The notes beneath the pieces were generated by a model. The model was given only the letters and a program-made list of their open reading frames with translations. It ran no database searches and was not told where the DNA came from. From CAYPHY01 sp964410625 (GTDB taxonomy: Bacteria; Chloroflexota; Anaerolineae; Promineifilales; Promineifilaceae), in contig CAYPHY010000032.1 in the NCBI GenBank assembly GCA_964410625.1, forward strand, positions 1 through 59,087: a stretch of DNA of 59,087 bases, given 5' to 3'. Positions within the stretch are counted from its first letter, which is position 1, and each line of letters begins with the position of its first letter. Both the position numbers and the translations under genes were made by a program. This document shows positions 39,942 to 47,893 of the stretch, piece by piece.

Positions 39942-40652
39942 CTAGCCTATTGGCTTCTGCCCGACATGAATGGCAATTGTGCCGAACATGAACAGGCGAT
40001 AGACAACGTTGATCAGCCCGGCCGCCTCCATCGTCTGTGCCAGTTCGTCCGGCCCCTGAAACTGCTGGGTGCTGTCGGGCAAATAACGATAGGCGTCACT
40101 TTGGCCGGTGATGAGCTTGCCCAGGGTGGGGATGATGGTGTTGAGATGGAAGCGGATGAACGGCCGCAACAGGTTGTCCTTTGGTGGGCTAGATTCGAGG
40201 ATGACCACACGGCCGCCGGATTGTGTCACCCGTAGCTGTTCGCGCAAGGCCCCCGGTACATCAATTACGTTACGCATCAGAAAGCCGGAGGTTACGGCGT
40301 TGAAATAATTAGCGGGGAAAGGGAGGGCCAGGGTATCGGCCGCAACCCATCGGATAGTTTCCCGTCCAGAGAGGTGCTTGCCTGCCTGCATCATCTCCAG
40401 CACAAAGTCGCCGCCCACTGCTTGCAGGTCGGCCACCTGTCGCAGCCCTTCATAGGCGATGTCGCCTGTGCCGGTGGCGATGTCGAGCAGACGGCCGCCG
40501 GGAGGCAACTGCGCCTGCTGGATCACGTAGCGCCGCCAGCGCAAATCCTGCCCGAAAGTCATCAGCCGGTTCATCAAATCGTAACGGCCGGCGATGCGGG
40601 CAAACATCGCCTGGACATAGCGGGCGCGTTCTTCACCTTGTAGATAAGCCAT
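39942..40652 (-). CDS. ubiE: Demethylmenaquinone/ubiquinone C-methyltransferase
   Basis: This 236-residue class I SAM methyltransferase of the UbiE/MenG family has YVQAMFARIAGRYDLMNRLMTFGQDLRWR, the SAM loop LLDIATGTGDIAYE, AADTLALPFPANYFNAVTSGFLMRNV and GGRVVILESSPPK. It methylates the quinone ring as a late step; menaquinone is the likely product in this lineage. It sits 9 bases downstream of the Rpn nuclease gene, and its stop codon overlaps the ribosome site of the DsbA-like gene. Confidence 0.93.
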   Translation of the reverse strand: MAYLQGEERARYVQAMFARIAGRYDLMNRLMTFGQDLRWRRYVIQQAQLPPGGRLLDIATGTGDIAYEGLRQVADLQAVGGDFVLEMMQAGKHLSGRETIRWVAADTLALPFPANYFNAVTSGFLMRNVIDVPGALREQLRVTQSGGRVVILESSPPKDNLLRPFIRFHLNTIIPTLGKLITGQSDAYRYLPDSTQQFQGPDELAQTMEAAGLINVVYRLFMFGTIAIHVGQKPIG

Positions 40653-40661
40653 AATGAGCTA

Positions 40662-41555
40662 TCAATTGCCGTTAACGGGGTTTGTCATCTGGGGAGGATT
40701 TGCTAAGAATTGCTCAACTTCAGCCCAACTATCTGCTACTAACACGACATCAAGCAGTTGGCGCACCTGTTCGCTGGTTAACGCAGAGATGGTATCGGCT
40801 ATATGAAGAGGAACAACGCCAAGACGACGATTCAGGATTTGGAGCAGCATTTCGACTTCGGCCGTCCGCCGTCCTTCTTCTAACCCATCCTCCAATCCTT
40901 CTTGATAAAACTCTTTTGCCCAAGGTGACTCTCGTATGATTGCCATATCCCACCTCATGATTCGTTGTACTATCTCAGATTCTAAAATAAAAGTGGAGAG
41001 GAATGCAAGCAAGGTTTCCAATTCTGCCAGATTCTCATCAGCTAATAGTAATTTGTGTGCCTGGATGACGGTAGCTGCCGTCCCGCCATTCTTCAAGATG
41101 GGAACAAACGGTAAGAGCGTTGAAACTCCACCTTCGAGCGCTAAGCTGGCGTCTACTTCCCAAAGATTGATTACCCGATAATCCTGATGCGCTGTCAAGC
41201 CCATAAATTCGGTGTGGTAGTGCTGCACCGGCTCGGATTGACCAGGCGGGAGGACGTTCAATAGGACCGGGTAGATGGGTAAATCATAGCGTTCTTCGGC
41301 CAGGGCCGCGTAGGCGCGCATCCGTTTAGCCATGTGTTTGTCGGCGTGGAATTGGATTTCGTTGACGATCAGGAACAGGCCGTGTGTGGACGATTCGACT
41401 TTGAGCAAGACATCGTTGCTACGGCCGACCCACTGGAACTCGCCCGACAACAGATCGAGTGACTTCACTGTCTCATCGCCGGTCAACCAACGCGCCCAGG
41501 CGGTGGGGGATAGACTGACCAGACGGCGGGCACCGATGTCAACATTCCGGCTCAT
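40662..41555 (-). CDS. Rpn/YhgA-like PD-(D/E)XK nuclease family protein with DUF4351 tail
   Basis: 297 residues. The N-terminal half resembles the Rpn (recombination-promoting nuclease/putative transposase) fold: LSGEFQWVGRSNDVLLKVES, FLIVNEIQFHADKHMAKRMRAYAALAEERYDLPIYPVLLNVLP. It contains an E-x-Q variant of the catalytic core. The C-terminus (MLLQILNRRLGVVPLHIADTISALTSEQVRQLLDVVLVADSWAEVEQFL) is a DUF4351-type tail. Role unknown; Rpn proteins cleave DNA and multiply in many genomes. The ATG overlaps the ftsK stop as ATGA, so translation is probably coupled to ftsK. Confidence 0.8.
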   Translation of the reverse strand: MSRNVDIGARRLVSLSPTAWARWLTGDETVKSLDLLSGEFQWVGRSNDVLLKVESSTHGLFLIVNEIQFHADKHMAKRMRAYAALAEERYDLPIYPVLLNVLPPGQSEPVQHYHTEFMGLTAHQDYRVINLWEVDASLALEGGVSTLLPFVPILKNGGTAATVIQAHKLLLADENLAELETLLAFLSTFILESEIVQRIMRWDMAIIRESPWAKEFYQEGLEDGLEEGRRTAEVEMLLQILNRRLGVVPLHIADTISALTSEQVRQLLDVVLVADSWAEVEQFLANPPQMTNPVNGN

Positions 41556-44299
41556 TCAGCGTCTTCGTTAGGGGTTTCTTTGCCGCTCTCGGCCGTTTCT
41601 GAATCTGCGGTCGGGGTTCCCTCCCCGCCAATTACCTCCCGCGCTTTGCTGGTTCCCGTTGGCGGGCCGATGATGCCACGCTCTTCCATTGTGTCAATCA
41701 GCCGCGCGGCACGGGTGTAACCGATGCGGAAGCGGCGTTGAAGCATAGAGGTAGAGGCTTTGTTCAACTTGCGCGTCAGGGCGATTGCTTCCGCCAATAA
41801 CTCATCTTCCTCAGTCGAGCCGCTGTTTCCGTTGCTGCCCTCCATCTCTTGTAACGCTTCCCACAACGGCTGTTGGACGATCTCGATCTTCTTGCCCGTC
41901 GTCGCTGACGGTTCCGGGACGGGGGGAGATGGGCGAGGCTTGGCCGGGGGCGGTTGTGGGCGCGACTGCCGAGGCTGTTCTCGCTCGACGGGTGGCGGTG
42001 CAACTACCGTCGGTTCATCGTCTATGATCGGACTGGTTACGGGACGGGGGACGGCCGTCATCGGGCTTCCCGTTTGTGGCGGGGGAGCAGCAGCCTTGTC
42101 GGTGGCGGGTGTCATCGGCGCGGTGGGGATCGGCCGTTGTGCGGTCGCTTCGGCGGCCGAAATCACGTTCACGCGCCGCGCCGTTTGCCAATAGTGGATC
42201 AGCTTGCTTAGTTCGTTGTCGCTGACGAAGCAGCCTTGCAAGCGGACCGGGGCGGCCGCGTCCGGGCTTTGAAAGAGCATATCCCCCTGTCCGAGCAAGC
42301 GTTCCGCGCCGGTGCTATCGAGGATAACGCGGCTGTCGGTGCTGGAGGCGACGGCAAAGGCGATGCGGGCGGGGAAGTTGGCTTTGATCAGGCCGGTGAC
42401 AACATCAACGGACGGCCGTTGCGTGGCGATGATCATGTGGATACCCGTCGCCCGTGCCATCTGCGCCAGACGGGTGATGCTGCGCTCCGTGTCTTCGGGG
42501 GCAAGCATCATCAGGTCGGCCAGTTCATCAACGATGATGACGATATAGGGCAGTTTTTCATTGCGCTTTTGCTGGCGCATCTTCTTGTTGAAGTCGAGGA
42601 TGTTACGCGCCCCGACCTCGGCAAACAGCTTATAGCGATGATCCATTTCGCGCAAAGCCCATTGCAGCGTACCGATCACGCGATCCATCTCGACCACGAC
42701 CGGCGCGGCCAGATGGGGAATGCCGTTGTAGCCTGTCAGTTCCACGCGCTTCGGGTCAATCATCACCAGGCGCAGATCGTCGGGGCTATTGAGCAAGAGC
42801 AGACAGGCGATAATGCCGTTGACACAAACGGACTTACCGGAGCCGGTTGTTCCGGCGATGAGCATGTGGGGCATGGCGGCGAGGTCGGTGGCGATGGGTT
42901 GCCCGGCCACGTTTTGCCCCAGGCCAATACGCAGGCTGGAGCGGATACGGCCGAAGTCCGGCGACTCCATAATATCCCGCAGCGAGACAAGGGCTTTGCT
43001 GCTATTGGGCACTTCAATGCCCACATACCCCTTCCCTGGCACAGGGGCCTGGATGCGGATCGAACGGGCGGCGAGGGCAAGCGCCAGGTCATCAGCCAGA
43101 CCGGCGATTTTGCCGACCTTGACCTTGGTGCGTTTGCCGTTACGCATGATGATGTAGTTGGGTTCTACGCCAAACTGGGTGATCGTCGGCCCCTGGTTGA
43201 TCTCCACAATGGTTGCGGGTGCGCCGAAGCTTTCCAGCGTGTGTTCGATAATCTCCACCTGTTCGCGGATGGCGGCGTTGTTGGTGTCCTGGTCGGAGCC
43301 GGACTCCAAAATATCGCTGATAGCCGGTAAGGTCCAATTCGAGCCGTTGGCGGTCGCGCTGGTCAGCCCTGCGGGTGACGCCGCTGTTTCCCGCTGACCG
43401 AGAACAACTGGCGCTTGCTCCGCTTTGCCCCGCGCCGGACGTGTGGCGCGTTGCGGGGCGGCTTTGGGGGCGTCTAATACTTCGGCCGTTTTCGACTCTG
43501 CCGGAGCGGTGTCTCGTCTGCGACGAGTGGTTAGGGGGAGTTGTCGCGCAGCGGGTTCTGGTGCAGACGGACTAGCAGTTGGCTGCACCGTCGGCCGCGC
43601 TCGCAGCGTTGTTCCTTGTGGTTCCAGGTCGCTGGCGGCCGTTGGATAATGCCCTTCCTCCGGCGAAGGCCGCCAAAATGTGGTCAGGAAGTGACCCAGC
43701 TCGGCGCGACTGACGCCGGAGATGAGAACAACCCCGACACAGCCCAACACAACCAGGGTCAAGATCGCGCCCAGGCCACCGAGGAAAAGGCTGAGCACAT
43801 AAAAGATCGCGCTGCCCAGATAACCGCCGCCGCGCTCGGCCGCTGCCACCTGCCAGACATCAAACAGGTCCGGGTTGCGTTGCAGCGTGATCAGCGAGGC
43901 GAAGGCCAAAAACACGACCAATAGCAAGCCCAGCCCTAGTAAGCGATAAACCGGCAGGACTGGTGGTTGCTCCATTCCCCACAGAACGAGATATATTCCG
44001 ATCCCTAAGGCGAGCAGGGGGAGCAGAAAATCAGCCCAGCCGAAGAGACGGCCGCTGATCTGTGAGAGGAACATGGTTAGCTGCCCCTGATTGGGTGACA
44101 GCAGGCTCAGTCCGAGGACGGCAGCGACAAAAATAAGGAAAACGCCGACGATCAACGCCTTTTGCGACAGATTGAGGCTTGGCAGGGTGGGCGCGGCCGA
44201 ACGCGAGGTTGACTTGCGGGTCGTGGTGCGCTTGCTGCGGGAACGGCCGCTCGATTTTTTACTACTCGTTGTTGATCGTGTTGATTTTCGCTTTGCCAT
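41552..44299 (-). CDS. ftsK: FtsK/SpoIIIE-family DNA translocase
   Basis: 915 residues: a Ser/Lys/Thr/Arg-rich cytoplasmic start, four membrane helices (about 45-195), a Pro/Ala linker (about 215-310) and the motor domain. The motor has MPHMLIAGTTGSGKSVCVNG (P-loop about 478-486), VMIDPKRVELTGYNGIPHL, Walker B YIVIIVDELADLMM (about 585), and RLAQMARATGIHMIIATQRPSVDVVTG. A C-terminal gamma winged helix follows (about 828-880, TSMLQRRFRIGYTRAARLIDTMEERGIIGP). The motor and the gamma domain are separated by an unusually long proline-rich stretch of about 85 residues (about 718-800). It moves chromosomal DNA through the septum. It heads a run of minus-strand genes reaching the DsbA-like gene. Confidence 0.96.
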   Translation of the reverse strand: MAKRKSTRSTTSSKKSSGRSRSKRTTTRKSTSRSAAPTLPSLNLSQKALIVGVFLIFVAAVLGLSLLSPNQGQLTMFLSQISGRLFGWADFLLPLLALGIGIYLVLWGMEQPPVLPVYRLLGLGLLLVVFLAFASLITLQRNPDLFDVWQVAAAERGGGYLGSAIFYVLSLFLGGLGAILTLVVLGCVGVVLISGVSRAELGHFLTTFWRPSPEEGHYPTAASDLEPQGTTLRARPTVQPTASPSAPEPAARQLPLTTRRRRDTAPAESKTAEVLDAPKAAPQRATRPARGKAEQAPVVLGQRETAASPAGLTSATANGSNWTLPAISDILESGSDQDTNNAAIREQVEIIEHTLESFGAPATIVEINQGPTITQFGVEPNYIIMRNGKRTKVKVGKIAGLADDLALALAARSIRIQAPVPGKGYVGIEVPNSSKALVSLRDIMESPDFGRIRSSLRIGLGQNVAGQPIATDLAAMPHMLIAGTTGSGKSVCVNGIIACLLLLNSPDDLRLVMIDPKRVELTGYNGIPHLAAPVVVEMDRVIGTLQWALREMDHRYKLFAEVGARNILDFNKKMRQQKRNEKLPYIVIIVDELADLMMLAPEDTERSITRLAQMARATGIHMIIATQRPSVDVVTGLIKANFPARIAFAVASSTDSRVILDSTGAERLLGQGDMLFQSPDAAAPVRLQGCFVSDNELSKLIHYWQTARRVNVISAAEATAQRPIPTAPMTPATDKAAAPPPQTGSPMTAVPRPVTSPIIDDEPTVVAPPPVEREQPRQSRPQPPPAKPRPSPPVPEPSATTGKKIEIVQQPLWEALQEMEGSNGNSGSTEEDELLAEAIALTRKLNKASTSMLQRRFRIGYTRAARLIDTMEERGIIGPPTGTSKAREVIGGEGTPTADSETAESGKETPNEDAE

Positions 44300-44341
44300 G
44301 ATTCAGAAGCAACCAGCCCATACCCTTTTGGGTAGGTTGAT

Positions 44342-44435
44342 GTAGCTCAAATGGATAGAAACCGGGTTTCTCACTATATCACCAGGGATAATAAAGGACT
44401 TATAAAGAAACCCGGTTTCTAGCGTAGCTCAAATG
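44342..44435. repeat. Repeat I: two AGAAACCCGGTTTCT palindromes within GTAGCTCAAATG direct repeats
   Basis: GTAGCTCAAATG occurs at 44342-44353 and 44424-44435. Inside it are palindromes AGAAACCGGGTTTCT (44357-44371) and AGAAACCCGGTTTCT (44406-44420), separated by about 34 bases. The outline (direct repeats outside, inverted repeats inside) resembles a very small non-autonomous mobile element. Confidence 0.75.
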
Positions 44436-44473
44436 TTCCTGACCTGTTCATTATAACACGGACGGCCGTATTG

Positions 44474-44528
44474 TGTAGCGCGGGTTGTTTATTTACGCAC
44501 GTCTACGCGGGTAAATAACCGCGCTACA
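44474..44528. repeat. Degenerate D-type inverted repeat D4
   Basis: TGTAGCGCGGGTTGTTTATTTA (from 44474) is largely complementary to GGGTAAATAACCGCGCTACA (to 44528). Only the outer TGTAGCGCG is shared with D1-D3. Confidence 0.65.
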
Positions 44529-44645
44529 GTGGCTTGAAAACGGCCGGTTACAATGTTACACTGTGCGCTGTCAAGCAACTTGGGGTTGGCATCCCCTGGT
44601 TGGTATATTGTTCCCATTGTTTCATAAGTTAGAGGAGAAGTGAAT

Positions 44646-45698
44646 ATGAATGCAAAAACGCGACGACTTGCTTTGTTAGTGGTGAGCGTGCTACTGCTTG
44701 CGTTGGTCCTGGCAGCTTGCGGCGGCCAGGGGACGCCACAAGCTGAACCCACCGAATCCACCACGGAAGATGTGGCTGATGTGGCCGAGGAGCCGGTGGA
44801 GGAAGCGGCCGAAGAATCAGAGGAGGGGCCGGTGGGAGGAGATTTCACCATCCAGTTGGCCGAAAATCCCTGGTCAGGGTCGGCGGCGAACGTCAATGTC
44901 GCCAAAATTATCATCGAAGAGCAGATCGGGTATCCCGTCGAAATCGTCACCATTGATGAGAACGGGCAGTGGCCGGCGATTGCCGCTGGCGACCTCCATG
45001 CCAGCCTGGAAGTGTGGCCGTCGGGACACGCGGCAAATGTGGAGCAATACATTGATGGCGGCGCGGTCGAAAACCTCGGGCTGCTTGGCCCGGTGGGCAA
45101 GATCGGCTGGTATGTGCCGAGCTATGTGGTGGAGCAACATCCTGAACTGGCGACCTGGGAGGGGTTTACCACCCCGGAAGCGGCCGCTCTCTTTGCGACG
45201 GCCGAAACGGGCGATAACGGCCAATTCCTGGCTGGCGACCCAAGCTGGGTGCAATATGACGCCGACATCATCAACAATCTAGGGATGCCGTTCCAGGTGG
45301 TGGTGGCCGGTTCGGAGGAAGCGATTCTGGCGTCGTTGGCTTCGGCCGTCAGCCGCGAAGAACCGTTGCTCTTTTACTTCTATGAACCCCATTCCGTCTT
45401 TGCCCAATATGATCTGACCGAAGTACAGCTTCCTGAATATAGCGAGGAGTGCTATGCCGGGGCAGAGTCTGGCGGTGTGGATTGCGACTATCCGGCCGAT
45501 GAACTATTCAAGATCGTCTGGCCGGGCCTCGGCGACGAAGCGCCGGAAGCTTATGAGTTTTTGCAGAACATGAACTATAGCACTGAAGACCAGATTTCGA
45601 TGGTCGCGGCGATTGAGTTGGATGGGCTGTCGGCCGCTGAAGCCGCCCGTGCCTGGGTGGATGAGAATGAGGCCGTGTGGAGCGAATGGCTCCCATAG
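44646..45698 (+). CDS. Substrate-binding lipoprotein of a glycine betaine/proline-type ABC transporter
   Basis: This 350-residue type II periplasmic-binding-fold lipoprotein has the lipobox LALVLAAC (C25), an acidic Thr/Glu linker and an OpuAC/ProX domain. The domain shows TIQLAENPWSGSAANVNVAKIIIEEQIGYPVEIVTID, LEVWPSGH, WYVPSYVVEQHPELATWEGF and FYFYEPHSVFAQYDLTEVQLPEY. The Trp and Tyr residues fit an aromatic cage for quaternary amines such as glycine betaine, but the ligand is inferred. AGAGGAG (44631-44637) lies 8 bases before ATG 44646. The matching permease is encoded 2.2 kb away on the other strand; no ATPase gene is present. Confidence 0.88.
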   Translation: MNAKTRRLALLVVSVLLLALVLAACGGQGTPQAEPTESTTEDVADVAEEPVEEAAEESEEGPVGGDFTIQLAENPWSGSAANVNVAKIIIEEQIGYPVEIVTIDENGQWPAIAAGDLHASLEVWPSGHAANVEQYIDGGAVENLGLLGPVGKIGWYVPSYVVEQHPELATWEGFTTPEAAALFATAETGDNGQFLAGDPSWVQYDADIINNLGMPFQVVVAGSEEAILASLASAVSREEPLLFYFYEPHSVFAQYDLTEVQLPEYSEECYAGAESGGVDCDYPADELFKIVWPGLGDEAPEAYEFLQNMNYSTEDQISMVAAIELDGLSAAEAARAWVDENEAVWSEWLP

Positions 45699-45721
45699 AC
45701 ATAGGACGTTGATAATTTTCC

Positions 45722-45787
45722 GACACGAATGGCACGAATAACACGAAGTTTACGAGGACAGAGGGTAAACTTCGTGTTATTCGTGTC
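45722..45787. repeat. Inverted repeat C2
   Basis: GACACGAATGGCACGAATAA (from 45722) through GTTTAC is complementary to GTAAACTTCGTGTTATTCGTGTC (45765-45787). The stem is about 23 bp with one mismatch and the loop about 11 bases. It sits between two convergent genes and may terminate both. Same family as 8350-8416. Confidence 0.88.
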
Positions 45788-45799
45788 AAAAGTATTACA

Positions 45800-46645
45800 T
45801 CAGGTGGCGTCCAAGACTGGCCTGTTTTGCTGCTGCCTGCCCATCAAGAAGGTTAGGACAACAACGGTAATCAGTGACAGAATGAGACCGCCGATGTAGA
45901 CCCACGTTAGCGCGTTTGCCGGATCAAAATCATACCAGGCTCTTACAACAGCAACTAAAAGCAACGCAATCCACAGTATATTGCCCTCCAACATGATGCG
46001 GGAGGCGCTCCAACGGGGGTCGAGGGCAATGAGCAGACTGCCTGCACCGGGTAAGGTGAACCAACCGGCGACGATCCGCGCCGTAAGCGGTGTCAGCGAC
46101 CAGGGCCAGATGCTGATTGCCCAGTTGGGAAACAAAAACATAGCCAGCCCAAGAACCAACTCCATTATCCCGATAGCAGCAAACGCCAAGCGCATGGGGC
46201 GGGGTAGGAGGGTATCGTTGGCTTGCGGCCGTATAGGGTCTCGTTGACGATTTACCCAATAGACAAAGGGGATTAGAAAAGGGGTGACGGTATAGAGTAA
46301 GGTCCACAGCCAAAAGGTAATGTGGCTTTGATTGAAGCGGTCCAGGTGTAACAACGTCGCTATCCCCATCGGCCAGACAAAAGCGGAGATGGCGACGAAA
46401 CCGGCGCCTACTTCGTGCCAGCGGCTGGAAAATATGGCCCGCAGAAAAAAGTAACCACCAGCCAGATAGCCCGCGCCCATCAGCAAGGGGGTCATTCGCG
46501 GCTGGATCGTCCAGGCAAACAACTCCTCGGTGCGATCAGGAAACAGGTAAAGAATCACGAAGGACGCCAGTAAGACGGGAACGATTACAACCGATACCCA
46601 ACGGGTCAACGGCAAGATGCGATCATCACGCGAAGGGACGTTCAT
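45800..46645 (-). CDS. Polytopic membrane protein, member 2 of the local family
   Basis: 281 residues and about eight membrane helices. FAWTIQPRMTPLLMGAGYL, ATLLHLDRF and ISIWPWSLTPLTARIVAGWF match the corresponding segments of the formate dehydrogenase-linked protein at 13854-14699, which has the same length. CAGGAG lies 7 bases before the ATG. It is preceded by a third relative 30 bases upstream. Function unknown; a transport or electron-transfer role cannot be read from the sequence. Confidence 0.78.
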   Translation of the reverse strand: MNVPSRDDRILPLTRWVSVVIVPVLLASFVILYLFPDRTEELFAWTIQPRMTPLLMGAGYLAGGYFFLRAIFSSRWHEVGAGFVAISAFVWPMGIATLLHLDRFNQSHITFWLWTLLYTVTPFLIPFVYWVNRQRDPIRPQANDTLLPRPMRLAFAAIGIMELVLGLAMFLFPNWAISIWPWSLTPLTARIVAGWFTLPGAGSLLIALDPRWSASRIMLEGNILWIALLLVAVVRAWYDFDPANALTWVYIGGLILSLITVVVLTFLMGRQQQNRPVLDAT

Positions 46646-46675
46646 AGCTATCTCCTGGAGTCGTGGCTTAGTGGC

Positions 46676-47503
46676 TTACCCTGTAGCTCCCACATAATTT
46701 ACCGGTTGGCGACGATAGACCGCCAGGATGAAGATGGCGGCCACCAACGCGGCGACATAAGCGCCAATGTAAAGTAGGCCACCAGGGCGGTTGGCAAAAT
46801 CAAATTGACCAAGATGGAGCAAGGCAGCGACGAGAATGGGTATGAGCAGCCCCAATCCAGCACGCACGTAAAGCAGCCAGGGAGCCAGGTTTCGTGCCCA
46901 GATAAGTGGTAGCGCCGAAAGCGCGAGCGCGGCATAAAAAGCAGCGAACGCTCTGACGGTAAAAAGAGTAAGCGGCTGGGGAAAGATGCCCCCCTCAGTT
47001 GAAAGGCCGCCTGCCTGGGCACGGCCGCCAAGCAAAGCCAGCAAGCCGACAAAGACGACAAAGAAAATAATGACCGGCCGATTCCATAATGGAATAGCCA
47101 GCCCCTCTGCGGCCAGCGAAGGACGTTCACGCAACCAGGTTACGATCCCGACAATAGCGGTCACCACTGTCAGCCCTAGCGTTAAAATATAAGGCCAGGC
47201 CAGTGGAACATTGAGGATAAGCAGCTCCCGAAACAGGAACAGCACGAGCAATTCCAGAATGCCAAACACCCATAGATAGATCAGTGAAGGATAGACCACA
47301 GGCCAGCGGCCGATCCGCGCACTTTCCCAGGCGTAGTAGGCATTGCCCAAACACCAACCACCCATGGTCATCGCCACAAATGACGAAATCTTCCAGGAGA
47401 AGTTGGCGGCCGACCATGCCGGGGCCAGAAAGAGGATGAGTCCGAGGGCAGCATAAAGTATTGCCAGCAACAGCGTTAATCTGCGCAGGAGTGGGGAAAG
47501 CAT
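46676..47503 (-). CDS. Polytopic membrane protein, distant member 3 of the local family
   Basis: 275 residues, about eight hydrophobic helices. NFSWKISSFVAMTMGGWCLGNAYYAWESAR parallels the FAWTI...GAGY segment of the other two members. AALLHLGQFDFANRPGG parallels ATLLHLDRF, although here it lies in the C-terminal half, suggesting an internal repeat or rearranged order. It probably forms an operon with the gene 30 bases downstream. Confidence 0.68.
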   Translation of the reverse strand: MLSPLLRRLTLLLAILYAALGLILFLAPAWSAANFSWKISSFVAMTMGGWCLGNAYYAWESARIGRWPVVYPSLIYLWVFGILELLVLFLFRELLILNVPLAWPYILTLGLTVVTAIVGIVTWLRERPSLAAEGLAIPLWNRPVIIFFVVFVGLLALLGGRAQAGGLSTEGGIFPQPLTLFTVRAFAAFYAALALSALPLIWARNLAPWLLYVRAGLGLLIPILVAALLHLGQFDFANRPGGLLYIGAYVAALVAAIFILAVYRRQPVNYVGATG

Positions 47504-47893
47504 GGCAAACCTCTTATGATTGAATGCAGCCGTGAATCAGAGATTTGACGGATGCCTAGTGAGGAACGGACTACGTTTTTGACAGCATAGCAGATTGACT
47601 GAAGGAATACATTGGGGACAAGTCAGATTATGTACCTATCATTTGTCCTATAGCTGAACCTGACTTTCGATAGGGCCGTTTCGTTGATCTGGCTGAGTAA
47701 AGTAATTTAACCGGCATTCCGAGCGGAGCGAGGGATCCTTGGTGCATTTCTGATATAGGAGGTTGTAAGGGATTCTTCACTCCGTTCAGAATGACGTGTA
47801 GTGTTACCCGCCCTGTCGTTCCGAGCGGAGCGAGGAATCCCTGGCGAGTTGCTGGTCAAAGCAGTTGCAAGAATGCTTTACAGCCTGCCCTGA
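47504..47893. other. Intergenic region with repeat G
   Basis: A 390-base gap between two minus-strand genes. The right part holds repeat G. I see no open frame, tRNA or terminator in the rest (47504-47715). Confidence 0.55.
47716..47844. repeat. Repeat G (ATTCCGAGCGGAGCGAGG)
   Basis: CATTCCGAGCGGAGCGAGGG (47716-47735) recurs as GTTCCGAGCGGAGCGAGGAA (47818-47837) in the same orientation. The intervening ATTCTTCACTCCGTTCAGAA TGAC resembles the opposite arm of such elements. Intergenic repeats of this vocabulary are common in bacterial genomes. Confidence 0.7.

Larger units (their letters stand above)
44300..44645. other. Intergenic region between divergent ftsK and binding-protein genes
   Basis: This 346-base gap contains repeat I (44342-44435), repeat D4 (44474-44528) and, near 44600, the leader of the binding-protein gene. 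Promoters for both genes must lie here, but I cannot single out a convincing one. Confidence 0.5.

Noticed and set aside
42236..43330. 364-codon plus-strand open frame inside ftsK
   Set aside because: It lies antisense to the conserved FtsK motor domain, and its composition (many Asp, Gly, Gln, His) is typical of antisense shadows.
47504..47715. Possible tRNA or small RNA in the gap upstream of the 46676-47503 gene
   Set aside because: No cloverleaf, CCA end or hairpin with a T-run could be assembled by eye; TTGACA at about 47579 has no matching -10 box.
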